Source of the DNA: Oasisia sp. SBJ-2009 | Lineage: Eukaryota > Annelida > Polychaeta > Sabellida > Siboglinidae | Reading direction: 5' to 3' | DNA: 64,000 nt | NCBI GenBank assembly: GCA_964017155.1 | Contig: OZ024862.1 | Coordinates: forward strand, 42,830,307 to 42,894,306 | Part shown: piece after piece, positions 1 through 10,800 of the stretch | Layout: each line of letters starts with the position of its first letter | How positions within the stretch are numbered: the stretch's first letter is position 1 | The notes under the pieces: model-generated | What the model was told of the DNA's origin: nothing | Database searches by the model: none | What the model saw: the letters and a program-made list of their open reading frames with translations, nothing else | Translations under genes and position numbers: made by a program

Positions 1-166
1 GATCAAGTGCTTGAAACATGGCTCTCTGAATGTGGTCATGAAGATGACGTGAATGTTACAAACCTGCCCAAAACGTGGTCAAATTGTTCCTGGAGAAAAA
101 TGGCTATCACAGTAGAACCGCTCTGCAATGCAGTGAACAAGTGTAAGCTCTTGGTAAGCCTAATGA

Positions 167-585
167 GTGCCAGACGTTGACGTGTTCATGAACTATTTGA
201 TAAGTTACTTCAGAAGTCACACAATAAAAGTTGATGTAGTATTTGACCGCTACACAGGGCAACATTCAATAAAGGCATTGAATAGGTCAAAGCGAGTGGG
301 GAAGAAGATGCCAGTTCGTAAGGTCATCGATGGACATAATGTTCTACTTCCACAGGTGTTGAGGAAATTCATCGCAATGAATGAGAACAAGGCTAATCTC
401 TCAATGTTCTTGTCCGAGATAATCGTGACAAATGGTACAGGTTTACCAGAATAACGTGAGCTGGTAAGAGGATGCAGATTATATGATGCTATATGATGCG
501 ACGTCAACGAGCAGTGGAGTTAAACTTAAAATAAACCACGAAGAGGCTGACACCAGACTGATACTCCATTCGTGTGAGGCAATTT
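167..585 (+). pseudogene. Relic of a dispersed invertebrate gene family with an HEEADTRLI motif
   Basis: An open stretch from 167 to 454 reads VDVVFDRYTGQHSIKA, then KVIDGHNVLLPQ, then NENKANLSMFLSEI. After a stop and a frame change, 536-580 reads NHEEADTRLILHSCEAI. This order of motifs is one I recognise from a family of large uncharacterised proteins repeated in many marine invertebrate genomes, with an acidic HEEADTR segment reminiscent of PIN/FEN-type nucleases. Seen: the two blocks in the right order, a stop near 454 and a shift before 536. Inferred: a decayed, probably 5'-truncated copy, since 1-166 gives no clear continuation. Function is not assigned. Confidence 0.55.
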
Positions 586-637
586 ATATCAACACAAAAA
601 TCACCATTAATTGTTGAAGCACAGAACTTTGTTGTAC

Positions 638-822
638 CTTATCTGGTTTTCATATTATTGCCTTTGACTAAATTTCAATTTTTTCCTCGGAATTGCGGGT
701 CACAAGCAGTGGCGTGAAATCCAACATACACCACTGTTAAATTTTCCGAGATCAAAAAGTAGATTTTTTTTAAATAACGAATTATCAAAACATAATTAAG
801 TGTTGTACACCTCTGTCTTAAC
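638..822 (+). repeat. Partial copy of a dispersed repeat (family also at 5.6-6.3 and 34.3-35.7 kb)
   Basis: This stretch, from TTATCTGGTTTTCATATT through CTCGGAATTGCGGGTCA to GTGTTGTACACCTCTG, lines up with 35520-35710 with scattered substitutions, and more weakly with 6110-6260. It contains only the GC-poor tail of the family; the AGGTCA-rich head seen in the other two copies is absent. No coding capacity. The rest of 586-1080 shows no recognised feature. Confidence 0.6.
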
Positions 823-1081
823 TAAATCTAAGCCACGGATACTTATTCGATCCTGATATAACTAACGAAAGTGATGACAGATGACCAGATTAACATTGGC
901 ATTTAATAATGTGAATTCTTTAAGAGACTGGAAGCATTTGACATTACTTCTCAAGTCGATTCAGACATGCGACCATAAATCGTGCGTCGTAATGTTTTAT
1001 GGCATTATGCTGTTTTTGGTAAATATGTGAAGAATCAATGACATTGCTGTGTCAATCTAGTAGACATGGCGGCATTTCCAC

Positions 1082-2510
1082 GTGACTCGCGTTACATTTG
1101 AACCATTTCATGAACATTATTTTGACATATCTCTTATGATAATGCATTTAAAAAGTTCAACTTATGCATGTAGAGGTACTTAATGTTGTAAGGTATTAAC
1201 TGATGTAAACAAATAAAAATTTGATTACATAATATGATTTTTAATTGAATCTAATTATAGCGTGAATCGCGTTACAGCAAATGGAAAACACAAAAACGTC
1301 ACTTGATACATGACAAGTGTCTACTTAACTTAAAGTATAAATGATAGCAAACAATGAATACCCTTGTGTGAAACACAAATAAATAGGGTTTAAAAAATGT
1401 CATTAATGATTTGAAATGTTCAAATAATACAAATAACATACAAACATATTAGATAATCAGTGTGACTCGCGTTACTGTGACTCGCGTTACATTAAATCCA
1501 TTATCACAGATAATTAATTTTACATATTTTAGCATAAGGGAAATTAATTTTTTAGCCTGTAATTTAGATAACAAACAATACATTACACTTAAAAACATAC
1601 AATACCCTTCTAAAATAATGTTATAAGAAATAATGCATACTTGAATGTAGTATTTTTATTCCAGAAATATTTCATTGTTTTAAAAGAAATATTAAAAGAA
1701 ATATACAAGGTGATTGTTAGAAATATACAAGGTGATTGTTACTAGAAATAATTATCTTAAGCTTTTATGAAAAACTCATTTTCATCGCGAATTTAACATC
1801 TTTCATTAATTTCTGCTGTTATTTTCACCTACCTGGGTATACATGTATGAAGTTAACCTTACTACATAATTTCTACACTGACTGCTATCTAGCAAAACCA
1901 AACTAAATATGTTAGTATGTAAAAACTTAATGGAAATGAAACATGGGTTCACACAGTTACCTGAGTTGTAGAAAAATCTTGTATCGATGAGTCTGGCATG
2001 CATTCACCGATTCAGCCCATGCCCATGTGTGGGGTTAATGTACACAGCTAATTTGTCAATTTAAACCCTTTTTTATTTATTTTTATAAAACAAGTAGGCC
2101 TACACTATATGACCTATAGTTTCAAAATGTTTTGTTTTTAAAGAAGCACGTGATTTAATAACAAACAGGAAAATTAAAGGCTTATGGGATATATTAGTAA
2201 ACAAATTTATTTTGGTGGCAGAATTATCATTAATAAAAACATTAATACTGCAATCTATATTATGTTTTTGCAACAAATTAATATATGTCTTAGAAGAAGA
2301 GAAAAATCTAACAAATGCATTGTGACTCGCGTTACAATCTTATTTTTTGTGACTCACGTTACATGTGACTCGCGTTACATAATATATACAGTTTGTATCA
2401 TTTAATAAAGTATAAAAAGAAAGAGGAGTTTTATAATGGGCAGTCAGTCTCAGACTACCATAGGCTGCTGTATAAAATAAAAAAATCTCTAATTTTGTGA
2501 CTCGCGTTAC
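1082..2510 (+). repeat. Eight same-orientation copies of the 14-mer GTGACTCGCGTTAC
   Basis: The motif occurs at 1082, 1262 (one change), 1462, 1477, 2322, 2349 (one change), 2365 and 2497, always on the plus strand. The pair at 1462/1477 is a direct 15-bp tandem, and 2349/2365 are separated by two bases. The surrounding sequence is AT-rich and non-coding, so a GC-rich 14-mer with two CpGs stands out. The longer flanks do not match each other, so this is not an ordinary long-unit tandem array. Function unknown; see findings. Confidence 0.9.
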
Positions 2511-2515
2511 GCAAC

Positions 2516-3000
2516 AATCACCACCTCAGTGTAGAAGAATCTGTTGAAAAATGCAGAACAGACTTAGAAAAGTTATTGTCATCATATATGAGACTAAGGT
2601 TTCACAAAATAACAGTAATTGAGCAAGCCAATAAAGTGACAGAAAATAGGGCTATAAAGGGCCATTAATGATTTACATTTTAGATGCGTGAAATGTTATC
2701 ATTTCAGTACTAATGGCTGAGTGTAGCATTTTCACATAAAGCATTGTGCAAATATTGAAAACAATTATTTCCTATAACTTCAAGTTATATTGTATCAAAA
2801 GCATGTCATATTCCATTGAAATTCAATGAATAACATTTCAGACCCTTTTCCCAATTTTCATAGAAAATTAATGCCCATTTTCTAAATATCTAACACGCCT
2901 TTCCAATGCCATGTAAACAAAGAATTTTAAGTGGAGCTCTTAAAAAGATTATTAATGACAGAGAGAAACCAAATCTCGAAATGTATGTAATCATTTTAGT
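2516..3000. other. No recognised feature
   Basis: AT-rich single-copy-looking sequence. I see no splice-bounded open frames and no repeat shared with other parts of the window. Confidence 0.4.
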
Positions 3001-3002
3001 AA

Positions 3003-3195
3003 ATGCCGCGTAGCCATTATGCTGTCACTGACATAGCCATATAGCCACATTTACCTAGTCATAGCCTATGGCTATGGCATATGCCTATGACTATGTACAT
3101 GTGGCATAGCCATAGGCCATAGCTCATGGCCTGGGCCTGGCATATGGGCATAGACCATAGGCGTAGCCGTAGCCAGGCTTATATTATAGGACTAG
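3003..3195 (+). repeat. Cryptically simple CATAGCC/GGCTATG tract
   Basis: Short words built from CATAGCC, its complement GGCTATG, and CATATG are shuffled through about 190 bp, for example CTATGGCTATGGCATATG near 3066. Because both a word and its complement recur, the tract could fold into several alternative hairpins. There is no fixed period. Confidence 0.6.
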
Positions 3196-3199
3196 GTTA

Positions 3200-5630
3200 C
3201 AAACCATGACTATGGTCGAACAGTTGACACCCTCCGACCGACAGCCACTGTTTAGATGCGTAAATCATAATGCAAGATCACCTCATCGTGGATATAAATG
3301 TTAGATCTATACTATGTACATTGGCTGACCTTTGTAAGTTCTATACAGTCATCCGTTGCCCGCGGCGTTGGCATTGGCCGTTGCGTTGTAAAATCAATAA
3401 AAATGTGTTGATCATTATCAAAGTTGCATTCCGACTTCCGTCATGTTTAACAAACACATTTCCAGTGAACCAGCATTCCCCATACACTATATAATGTTTT
3501 CCTCAACTACCTATCAACTTATTTTCACATAATATGTCATTTTAAGATATAAAAAGGTGCAACACTAAGACGCCACAAAAACGCATCGCCTGCTGACTTT
3601 GCGCCATCTGGCGAATGTTTTTTCATAGTCATAGTTATTTTATTATCTACCAGATGGCGGGTTGTTTATTTATAACCAGTGAAATATCAACAACTAGTTA
3701 CTGCGTAATTAATATTGGCCTACTAAAATTTCTCCTATTATAGTCTCGGTTATCAAGGCCCTGTGAAAGTGAATAACCAATGAGAACCATCGTTACATAT
3801 ACTATTGCCCATTACAAAGAATCAATCGGACGCCAAAATAAATTGTTATCTGTAGCATCTCAACACAGCACTGGATTCGACTGACAAGAAACCGATTGCA
3901 AGTTAGAAACATTGCGAAATTAATGTTTGTTGTGTTTTAAGAATGTAATTGTTTTAGAATCCCTATAATTATATAACCACTAATTTAGGTATATCAACAT
4001 CCGCTAGATGGCAGCAGCGCTCAGTGTCCGCGTAACGCATCCCAGAACTCGCGCAGGTTTTTTGCCGCCGACGCGACTGGCTGGATCACATGGTCTCGGA
4101 AAACGGCGTGTTTCTCGCTATGCATACTAATTTTGTTTACTGTTGGCATTGATATCGACCAATGAATGCCTTCGGAAGATGATCAGCGGGAAAAATATGT
4201 TACTTTGCATTCGGCGGTTGATGATTACGGTTGGTGAACTTTGCGTTGCGTTGCGTTTATTTATAACCTGCTGATAAAGATTTGCGTGTAACCGAAAATG
4301 TGATAGTTGTAACCCACTTCTACGGCATCTTAGCTTTCATATGGTATAAATATGAACTGTGTATGTCAATCTAGGAAGCGAGGAAATCCCGCCGTAGCGG
4401 GTGGTATCAGGACAGTTTTGGAGCGTTTTTCATGTCGTTCAGAGCTGCGGCCTGCGCTGTTCATAATTTATGCGTTCAGGCGCCATTAACATTGCGTGGC
4501 ATTTGCAACGGCCAACGTACGCGCCATGTAATCTGTGCTATCCTCATGTTATGATTATCAGTTAAATAGTAGAAAGTTATTATTAAATATGTGTTGCATC
4601 AATAATCAATAGTTTAAGAAAAACACGAAATTTCAAAACAGTAAAATGTACGGCATTAGGCCAGGGCAGGTCATCACGATTACTTGTGATTGCGTGTGCG
4701 ACCTACTTCCATTTTAATCAATGCAGGAAAACATTATTAATCTGATCAATCCACATCTAAAACAGTTGGTTTTTAGTAAATCGTGTAAACAGAACTTAAT
4801 ACATGTATATTATATGTGTGTCAGTATTACTATTTTATTATAGAAAGTAAAGGCAGTTAATATTTCCACTTTAATATATACACCACCAAATACCTGTAAT
4901 TCACATTTTACCATTTAGTTTACAGTGACAATATTGTTGATGTTATTAATAATATTTACCATTTTGTGTGGTATTTTATGTGAAATATTTTCGTTATTTC
5001 AATTTCATGTAGACACTCAGGAAGTATGGTCGTGAAGAATATGGATAAGTTACAATATCAACGTTAAGTTATATACAGCTAAGTTTAATATTACATGTGA
5101 TAGTTAAAAAAAACCATTTCCTGTTTAATTTTTTTATCATAGAGTTAAGTGCTGTAATTAAATTTTCTGTAATGTTGTATGTAGTATTGACTGTAATGTA
5201 TTGAATTGTAGGCATTGCTCCTGACAAGGGTCGACTCATCAGCAACTTGGAGAGGTTCCCCATGGACTAAAACAGAGAAATTGTGAACTTTAATGCATAT
5301 CGCATGGACTTATGCACATTACCTATATAGTGAAACCTGTGTGAATGTCAATGATGGCAATGCTCGCATGGGTCAATTTCTCAAGAACTGACAACATTCG
5401 CAGTCGCTTCACATTCGTTGCTCAGCTCGAATTTATTTGCAATAACAGTGTATACACATGAAGAACATTGCAGTATAGTCTTGGGAATTGTAGATACTGC
5501 TACTACAATGTTTCCATTCTTCAATAAATGACCGAACTGTGACATCAGCAGAAATTGATGGCGTGACTAGTTATACATAGTCTACACCTGTTGCTCAACT
5601 GGAAGTAACGCGCAGTGAAATGTACTCATC
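3200..5630. other. Non-coding stretch without recognised genes
   Basis: The only longer open frames (3270-3494 and 5069-5263) lack splice context or protein-like composition. The interval 3560-4520 is less AT-rich than its neighbours and contains short related words such as CCATCTGGCGAATG near 3604 and CGCTAGATGGCAGC near 4002. I could not assign these to a known element. Confidence 0.4.
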
Positions 5631-5635
5631 AAAAA

Positions 5636-6260
5636 AGTTCATGTAAATGCAGTGGGCCAAATATAGAAAAACATGGGAATGTAGGTCAACTGTGAAGGTC
5701 ATGTCAAGGTCACAAAATAAATCGCATGTCAAAGGGTTTATCAAGATTTATGGTGAATTTATGAATTAATTATGCATTAAATTCCAGTATACAGGTCATG
5801 TGTGAAATATAGGTCAAATAATTAGGTCAAGTTCTAATAACCTTTTAAAGTGTTCATAAAGTTGCTATATTGACAGTTTTGATATATAAATGTTAACAAG
5901 GGTCATTTCCTAAACAATGTCACCTAAATTATACCATTAATTGGAATTTATACCATACTGTGGGTCAAATCTAGGTCAGATATAAAATCTAGGTCAACTT
6001 TGAAGGTCAAATCAAGGTCACAAAAAATTTACATTTCCTAAAGGGTTGACCCATTTTTGGTTTCACATGCGTAAGTTAAATGGTTCCAATGTTATTATTG
6101 GTTTCCAACCTATTTTATGCAGTAATTTTGCAGCCTGTGCACAAGAAATGGAACGAAATCCTATAGACAAAAATGCAGCAATTTTAAGGTTTAAAAATAG
6201 AATTTCTCCGTAAATATTGAGGATTTCGAAAAAAATCAAAAAGTGTTATTAACTACATAC
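5636..6260 (+). repeat. AGGTCA-rich dispersed repeat, most complete uninterrupted copy
   Basis: About a dozen AGGTCA hexamers lie between 5685 and 6020 in contexts such as AGGTCAAATAATTAGGTCA, followed by a tail (6110-6260) that resembles 638-822 and 35560-35710. The same head-then-tail order recurs at 34310-35712. Interspersed copies in the same orientation argue for a transposed repeat family rather than a local array. The hexamer is also a nuclear-receptor half-site, but nothing here shows that it is used as one. Confidence 0.65.
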
Positions 6261-6734
6261 TAGTATCTATCACATGGCACCATTTAAATGATTATATAAT
6301 ATATTCTAATTTTTTGTTGATATACCTACCACTATGAATAGTCTATGTGCGGTATTTATGTTATAACTTATGTAGTATAATTCGGACCCACCTCAATTTT
6401 ACAATTATAGCTGAGTTATTATTAACTGTACGTTAGGCTTAGCCTTATAGGCTTTGCTTTGGCACAGCCAAAACACCTGCAATGTGTTCTGGCCGCTCAA
6501 CATGCTGCCACACAAGGAGTGGATACACACCATCACACCACTCCAACCAAACGTGACCCAGACGGGTCCCAGTGACAAAACGCACCAACAACATGACACA
6601 GTCACACATCAACACGTCCCTGGGAAACCGCAGTGGCTGACACCAAACATACAGGCCAAACACTCTAGGTCAAACATGGCCAGACCAAACAGACAGCACA
6701 CAAGAAAATCAGCTTTAGATATATGTATGTGCCT

Positions 6735-6797
6735 ATATATACATGTAATTAATATATATATACATTATATATATATATGCATATATATATATATAAA
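6735..6797. repeat. Imperfect AT microsatellite
   Basis: Runs of TATATATA interrupted by single GC-containing steps such as TACATT and GCATAT. The preceding stretch 6400-6720 is unusually rich in CA/AC words; it yields a 115-codon open frame but shows no domain or splice support. Confidence 0.7.
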
Positions 6798-6894
6798 TTA
6801 ATTAAACAACACAACACATCAACTTTATATAATAATACTGTTTTTCTATAGTACTAATTTCTAGATGGCGGATCAATGCGCTGTAAAAGAAATA

Positions 6895-7145
6895 CAATAA
6901 ATATATTAATATATATAAATTATGTAAATTAATTTAAAAAAAATTGTTTTAAGATGTACACTAGTAAACCTTTGTATGTAAATTATATAAATTAATTTAA
7001 AATAAATTAAACACTGTTTTAAAGATGTCTAGTACTAAACCTGTGTATGTAAATAATATAAATTAATAATAATTTATAATATAAAATTAAAACCTTTACT
7101 AAATCGGTGTATGTAAATTATCTATACATTAATCTAAAACATAAA
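6895..7145 (+). repeat. Degenerate tandem repeat, unit about 70-90 bp
   Basis: The phrase TGTATGTAAATTATATAAATTA and relatives such as GTGTATGTAAATAATATAAA recur three to four times at roughly even spacing, each associated with a TTTTAAGATGT or AAACCT segment. Copies are diverged and AT-rich. No coding potential. Confidence 0.55.
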
Positions 7146-7214
7146 CACTGATTAAAACATTTATAACAATAAAAAGAAATTGTAAAGCAGTGTCTGTCAT
7201 TTCAAAACAATTTT

Positions 7215-7795
7215 TATTAATTGAAATGTCTAATAAAAAGATATGTATTTAAACACTTTCTAAACATAGATAATATGTTCCAGATGCACGAATGTTCACA
7301 GGTAATTCATTCCATAGTCGTGGTGCTGCTGCGCCATATGGCGAATCGCCAATACACTTCTTTGTTATGCCTTGGTGTAATGTTGGCGCATAGTTCTGGC
7401 GTAGGCATCCGTCACGCTTTCGTGGTTGAACAAGTTGTGCAAGATAAGAAGGCGCCAAACCATTGATGCATTTAAAAGTCACTACCAACATTTTGAAGGC
7501 GATTCGGCTCTCAACTGGCAGCCAATGCAGCTCCTTCAACACTGGTGTGATGTGGTCGTGTTAATTAGTGCGTGTTATTCGCCTGGTTGCATTGTTTGGA
7601 CACACTGTAGCCGAGCCGTCTGTGATAACGGGATGTTATGCAACAGTGAGTTGCAGTAGTCCAGGCGAGAGGTGTCCCGTGCGTTGACTGCACTTTTTGC
7701 GGCTTCAGTTGTTGATGACAGTCTGTATAGGTGGTAGTTACATGCGGCACACACAGTAGTCACATGATCTGTCATCGACAGGTGTTGGTATACAT
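7215..7795 (-). mobile_element. 5'-truncated non-LTR retrotransposon fragment (CR1/L2-like RT C-terminus)
   Basis: On the minus strand 7770-7575 reads TSRLDYCNSLLHNIP. After a frameshift near 7560, 7542-7249 reads LHWLPVESRIAFKMLVVTFK, then NGLAPSYLAQLV, then GAAAPRLWNELPVNIR. This ordered set is the hallmark of the C-terminal part of reverse transcriptases of CR1/L2/Jockey-type LINEs. The endonuclease and palm motifs are absent, so the copy is 5'-truncated and inactive. It lies directly downstream of the stop codon (7804) of the minus-strand protease gene, so it probably overlaps that gene's 3' UTR. Confidence 0.85.
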
Positions 7796-7803
7796 AATAA
7801 TCT

Positions 7804-10800
7804 TCACTGTCTGCTGAGGAACTTCTTGAAGACCTCCGCTCTGAACGCTGGTTCGTCACACTGGCGGACCTCCGATACGGGTTGCTGATTGATGATGGCC
7901 GTTCCATTCTGGAACATTATTAAACCAAGCACATTTTCAAACTAAACATTTCTAACTAATTCCATAAATAACACATTCATTTGAAAAACCTCTGTATAAT
8001 ACTCAAACAATATTTTAGATCACATGTTCATTTCTGTGAGACAGCAAGGCTTTACTCAGCGTAATCATAACAACACATACAATCTGCTTATTTTAAATAT
8101 TAGAAGCAGCAAACATACATACATACATACTCTTAGTTTAACTACAATCAAACTAGTGTATTGCTGGTTGGTATGTATAATATACATGCCAACCAGTCCT
8201 AGATCAGTTGGGGATGTTTAACATTATGTTAAACCTTCAGTCCTAGATCATTTGGGGATGTTTGACATAACTGCTCAACTTATATATCACCATATATAAA
8301 TACTCTGAGAAACCAAAGGATTAACACTTGCTAGTTTTTTAATTGGACAATAATTTACTATCATAATATGTCATAATGGACAATTATTGGAAATACAAAA
8401 TTCATTCTTGGATGATGCTGACCATCATGACAAAGTCACCACAGCTGCAGCCGTCTTTCTGTTGTGTGCTGTGTTCTGTCATTTCTCTCCATGGCTTTCT
8501 CAGACCTGGCGTGGCATTGAGGTGGTCCCTAAGAGAACAAGCAAAATTAGTTCATATTTGAAGGACATATATTATTTATCAGTCATGTTCTCATACACTT
8601 AGGCACCTGTTGACAACTATGACCTTAGGAATACCTTGTACAATCTCATTGAAGGCCATATTTTGTCCCCTAAACAAATAGAATAACTCTAAAAATATGC
8701 ATATATAATGCAATGTAACGACAATCCCGAAAATAACAAGTTCAATGAAACATTTAAAAATTGACATTAAATGGTAGCTGTCGCAGTGCCTGCTTGGAAA
8801 AGTCTGTTTTCGGGAAATGCACGAAATCAGTTGTGGAAAACGTTGCATTATTCACATGACACCATGCGACTGCGCTGCATGCAGTTGACATCATACTAGA
8901 TCAACAAATCCAAACCAGCCATCCTCGGAAGTTTCCCTAAAAGTTTCCCTTGAGTAGACAGGCCTTAATAAAACTATTCTCTGACTACAGGAGTACATGG
9001 TAAAGACCTCCACTACTGCATACAATTAAAAAAAAAGTTAACTGTTTCGTGGCATACACCTAATAGAGTTAATATAAAGTAACAATTTCCACATATACTC
9101 AATTTTTTAACGTCAGCGGTTTACTCAAAATGTGACTTTAAAGTCTAAAATTCTAACGAAATCCACGATGGTCTAGACGCCGCCATTAAGTGAAGGGTTA
9201 AATTGACTTGGCCATTCAGCGCGCGGCATTCTATGTCTGACCCTTAACCTGCGACGTTGTTAAGGGTCAACAACTTCGAGTCTTCGACAGTTCGTTCAGT
9301 TGGCGTGACATCTAGCAGCTGCTTATAGACGTGTATCTAAATCTGTGGTTAAATCTATGGTAAACTTTAGTAATTATGCCTTACTGTTCGGCATACGGTT
9401 GCAATAATAGTTGAAACAACCGGTAGTATTGAAGAAATTGATTCACATTTGCGGGCGTACTGTTTGGAATCCCTCCAGTCCAAGTACAGTTCACTTTGCT
9501 CGGTCCATTTTTAGGAGAAATGCTTTGAAGTAGACATGTAGTCATGTATCATCAGTTGATGGGATGATTTCAGCGATAACAATAATAGACAACTTTATAT
9601 TTACCGTCATCAGTATGTTACGCGCGTTGCCGAGTTGCAGCCATTTCATGACAACAGCCAAACCCCATGCAGTGAATCTGCGTGGAGAGCGCCTCGATCA
9701 CCGTCGTGACGTCATTCTTCGTCTAAGATGGAGTAGCGCGTAGTATTTGGATGGCTGGGTGTTAAAAAATATTTTTCTGGTAAACCGCTGGCGTAAAAAA
9801 ATTGAGTATATGTGGAAATTGTTACTTTATATTAACTCTATTAGGTGTATGCCACGAAACAGTTAACTTTGTTTTGCCTTTAATAATAGGCTTATAACAT
9901 GCACAACTGAAAAGGTAGTTAAAATCAGTATTGAAGTAGGTAGCAAATCATGTCTTCCTTTTTGCCAAACCATTAAAAACATAGGCATGTGTAAAAACAC
10001 ACGTGTATTATTCCCAATGTACGCACACTGCCATTAGATGCATACCCACCTTTTACAGACGTGAAATGCACAAAATGTTCTGGTACGAATGCGGACATTG
10101 AAATACTAAAAATACGGTAATACTCTATAGCTCCACCTTGCGGATACTTTCTAGACAACTATTTGTATGTTAGCCATAAGATGGCATCACAGTCTGTCCT
10201 GCAATTTGCTTTCATTTTATTCTCAAAGTTGGACGCGTTGTCATAATTGCATAAAAAAGGTTGAAATAACACGATATTCACTACCACATGTCTGTATTCC
10301 TGAGCAATGGTCAAAACAATGAATAGCACCTAGATGTCTGATTTAACAGTTTCGCTTAGTTTCGGTAATCAGCCACTCACTCTACACGGAATGTTGACAT
10401 TGCCCCATTAAGCGTTACGCTGTTTGTAAAGCACATGCTTTTGAATTTTCATTGCAGATTCAGCACACACAGACAATATCCTCCAATGTTTGTCTAATGA
10501 TGTCTTCTGGCTAGTACGATGATTCTTTAAATGCAACATGGGTTACGCAAGTGCAAACCGCGAAACTTCTGCCAGTAGGCCTGCCATCTCAAGTCATACT
10601 TCCACATCATATACCGTGGTCTGTCGATTGAGCACCTGACATTTTGGTAGACATGCTGACTCTGTCATGCCTTGAGAAATTAACAGATGCCCAACCAAGC
10701 CTTTGCATTCATGCGTCTGTTCGAGACAATACAGTAACTAATATGGTACGTGGTGTTCCAGCAAAGTGCCAACTAACTTAAAGGGAAAACAAAGGCAACG

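Noticed and set aside
5680..6030. AGGTCA cluster as a hormone-response enhancer
   Set aside because: The same hexamer-rich sequence is a dispersed repeat; clustering alone is not evidence of function.
7575..7907. Single 110-codon minus-strand protein starting MERPSSISN
   Set aside because: It is a fusion of two things in the wrong frame: protease exon 12 (correct frame [11 protein letters not shown]...) and a LINE fragment.
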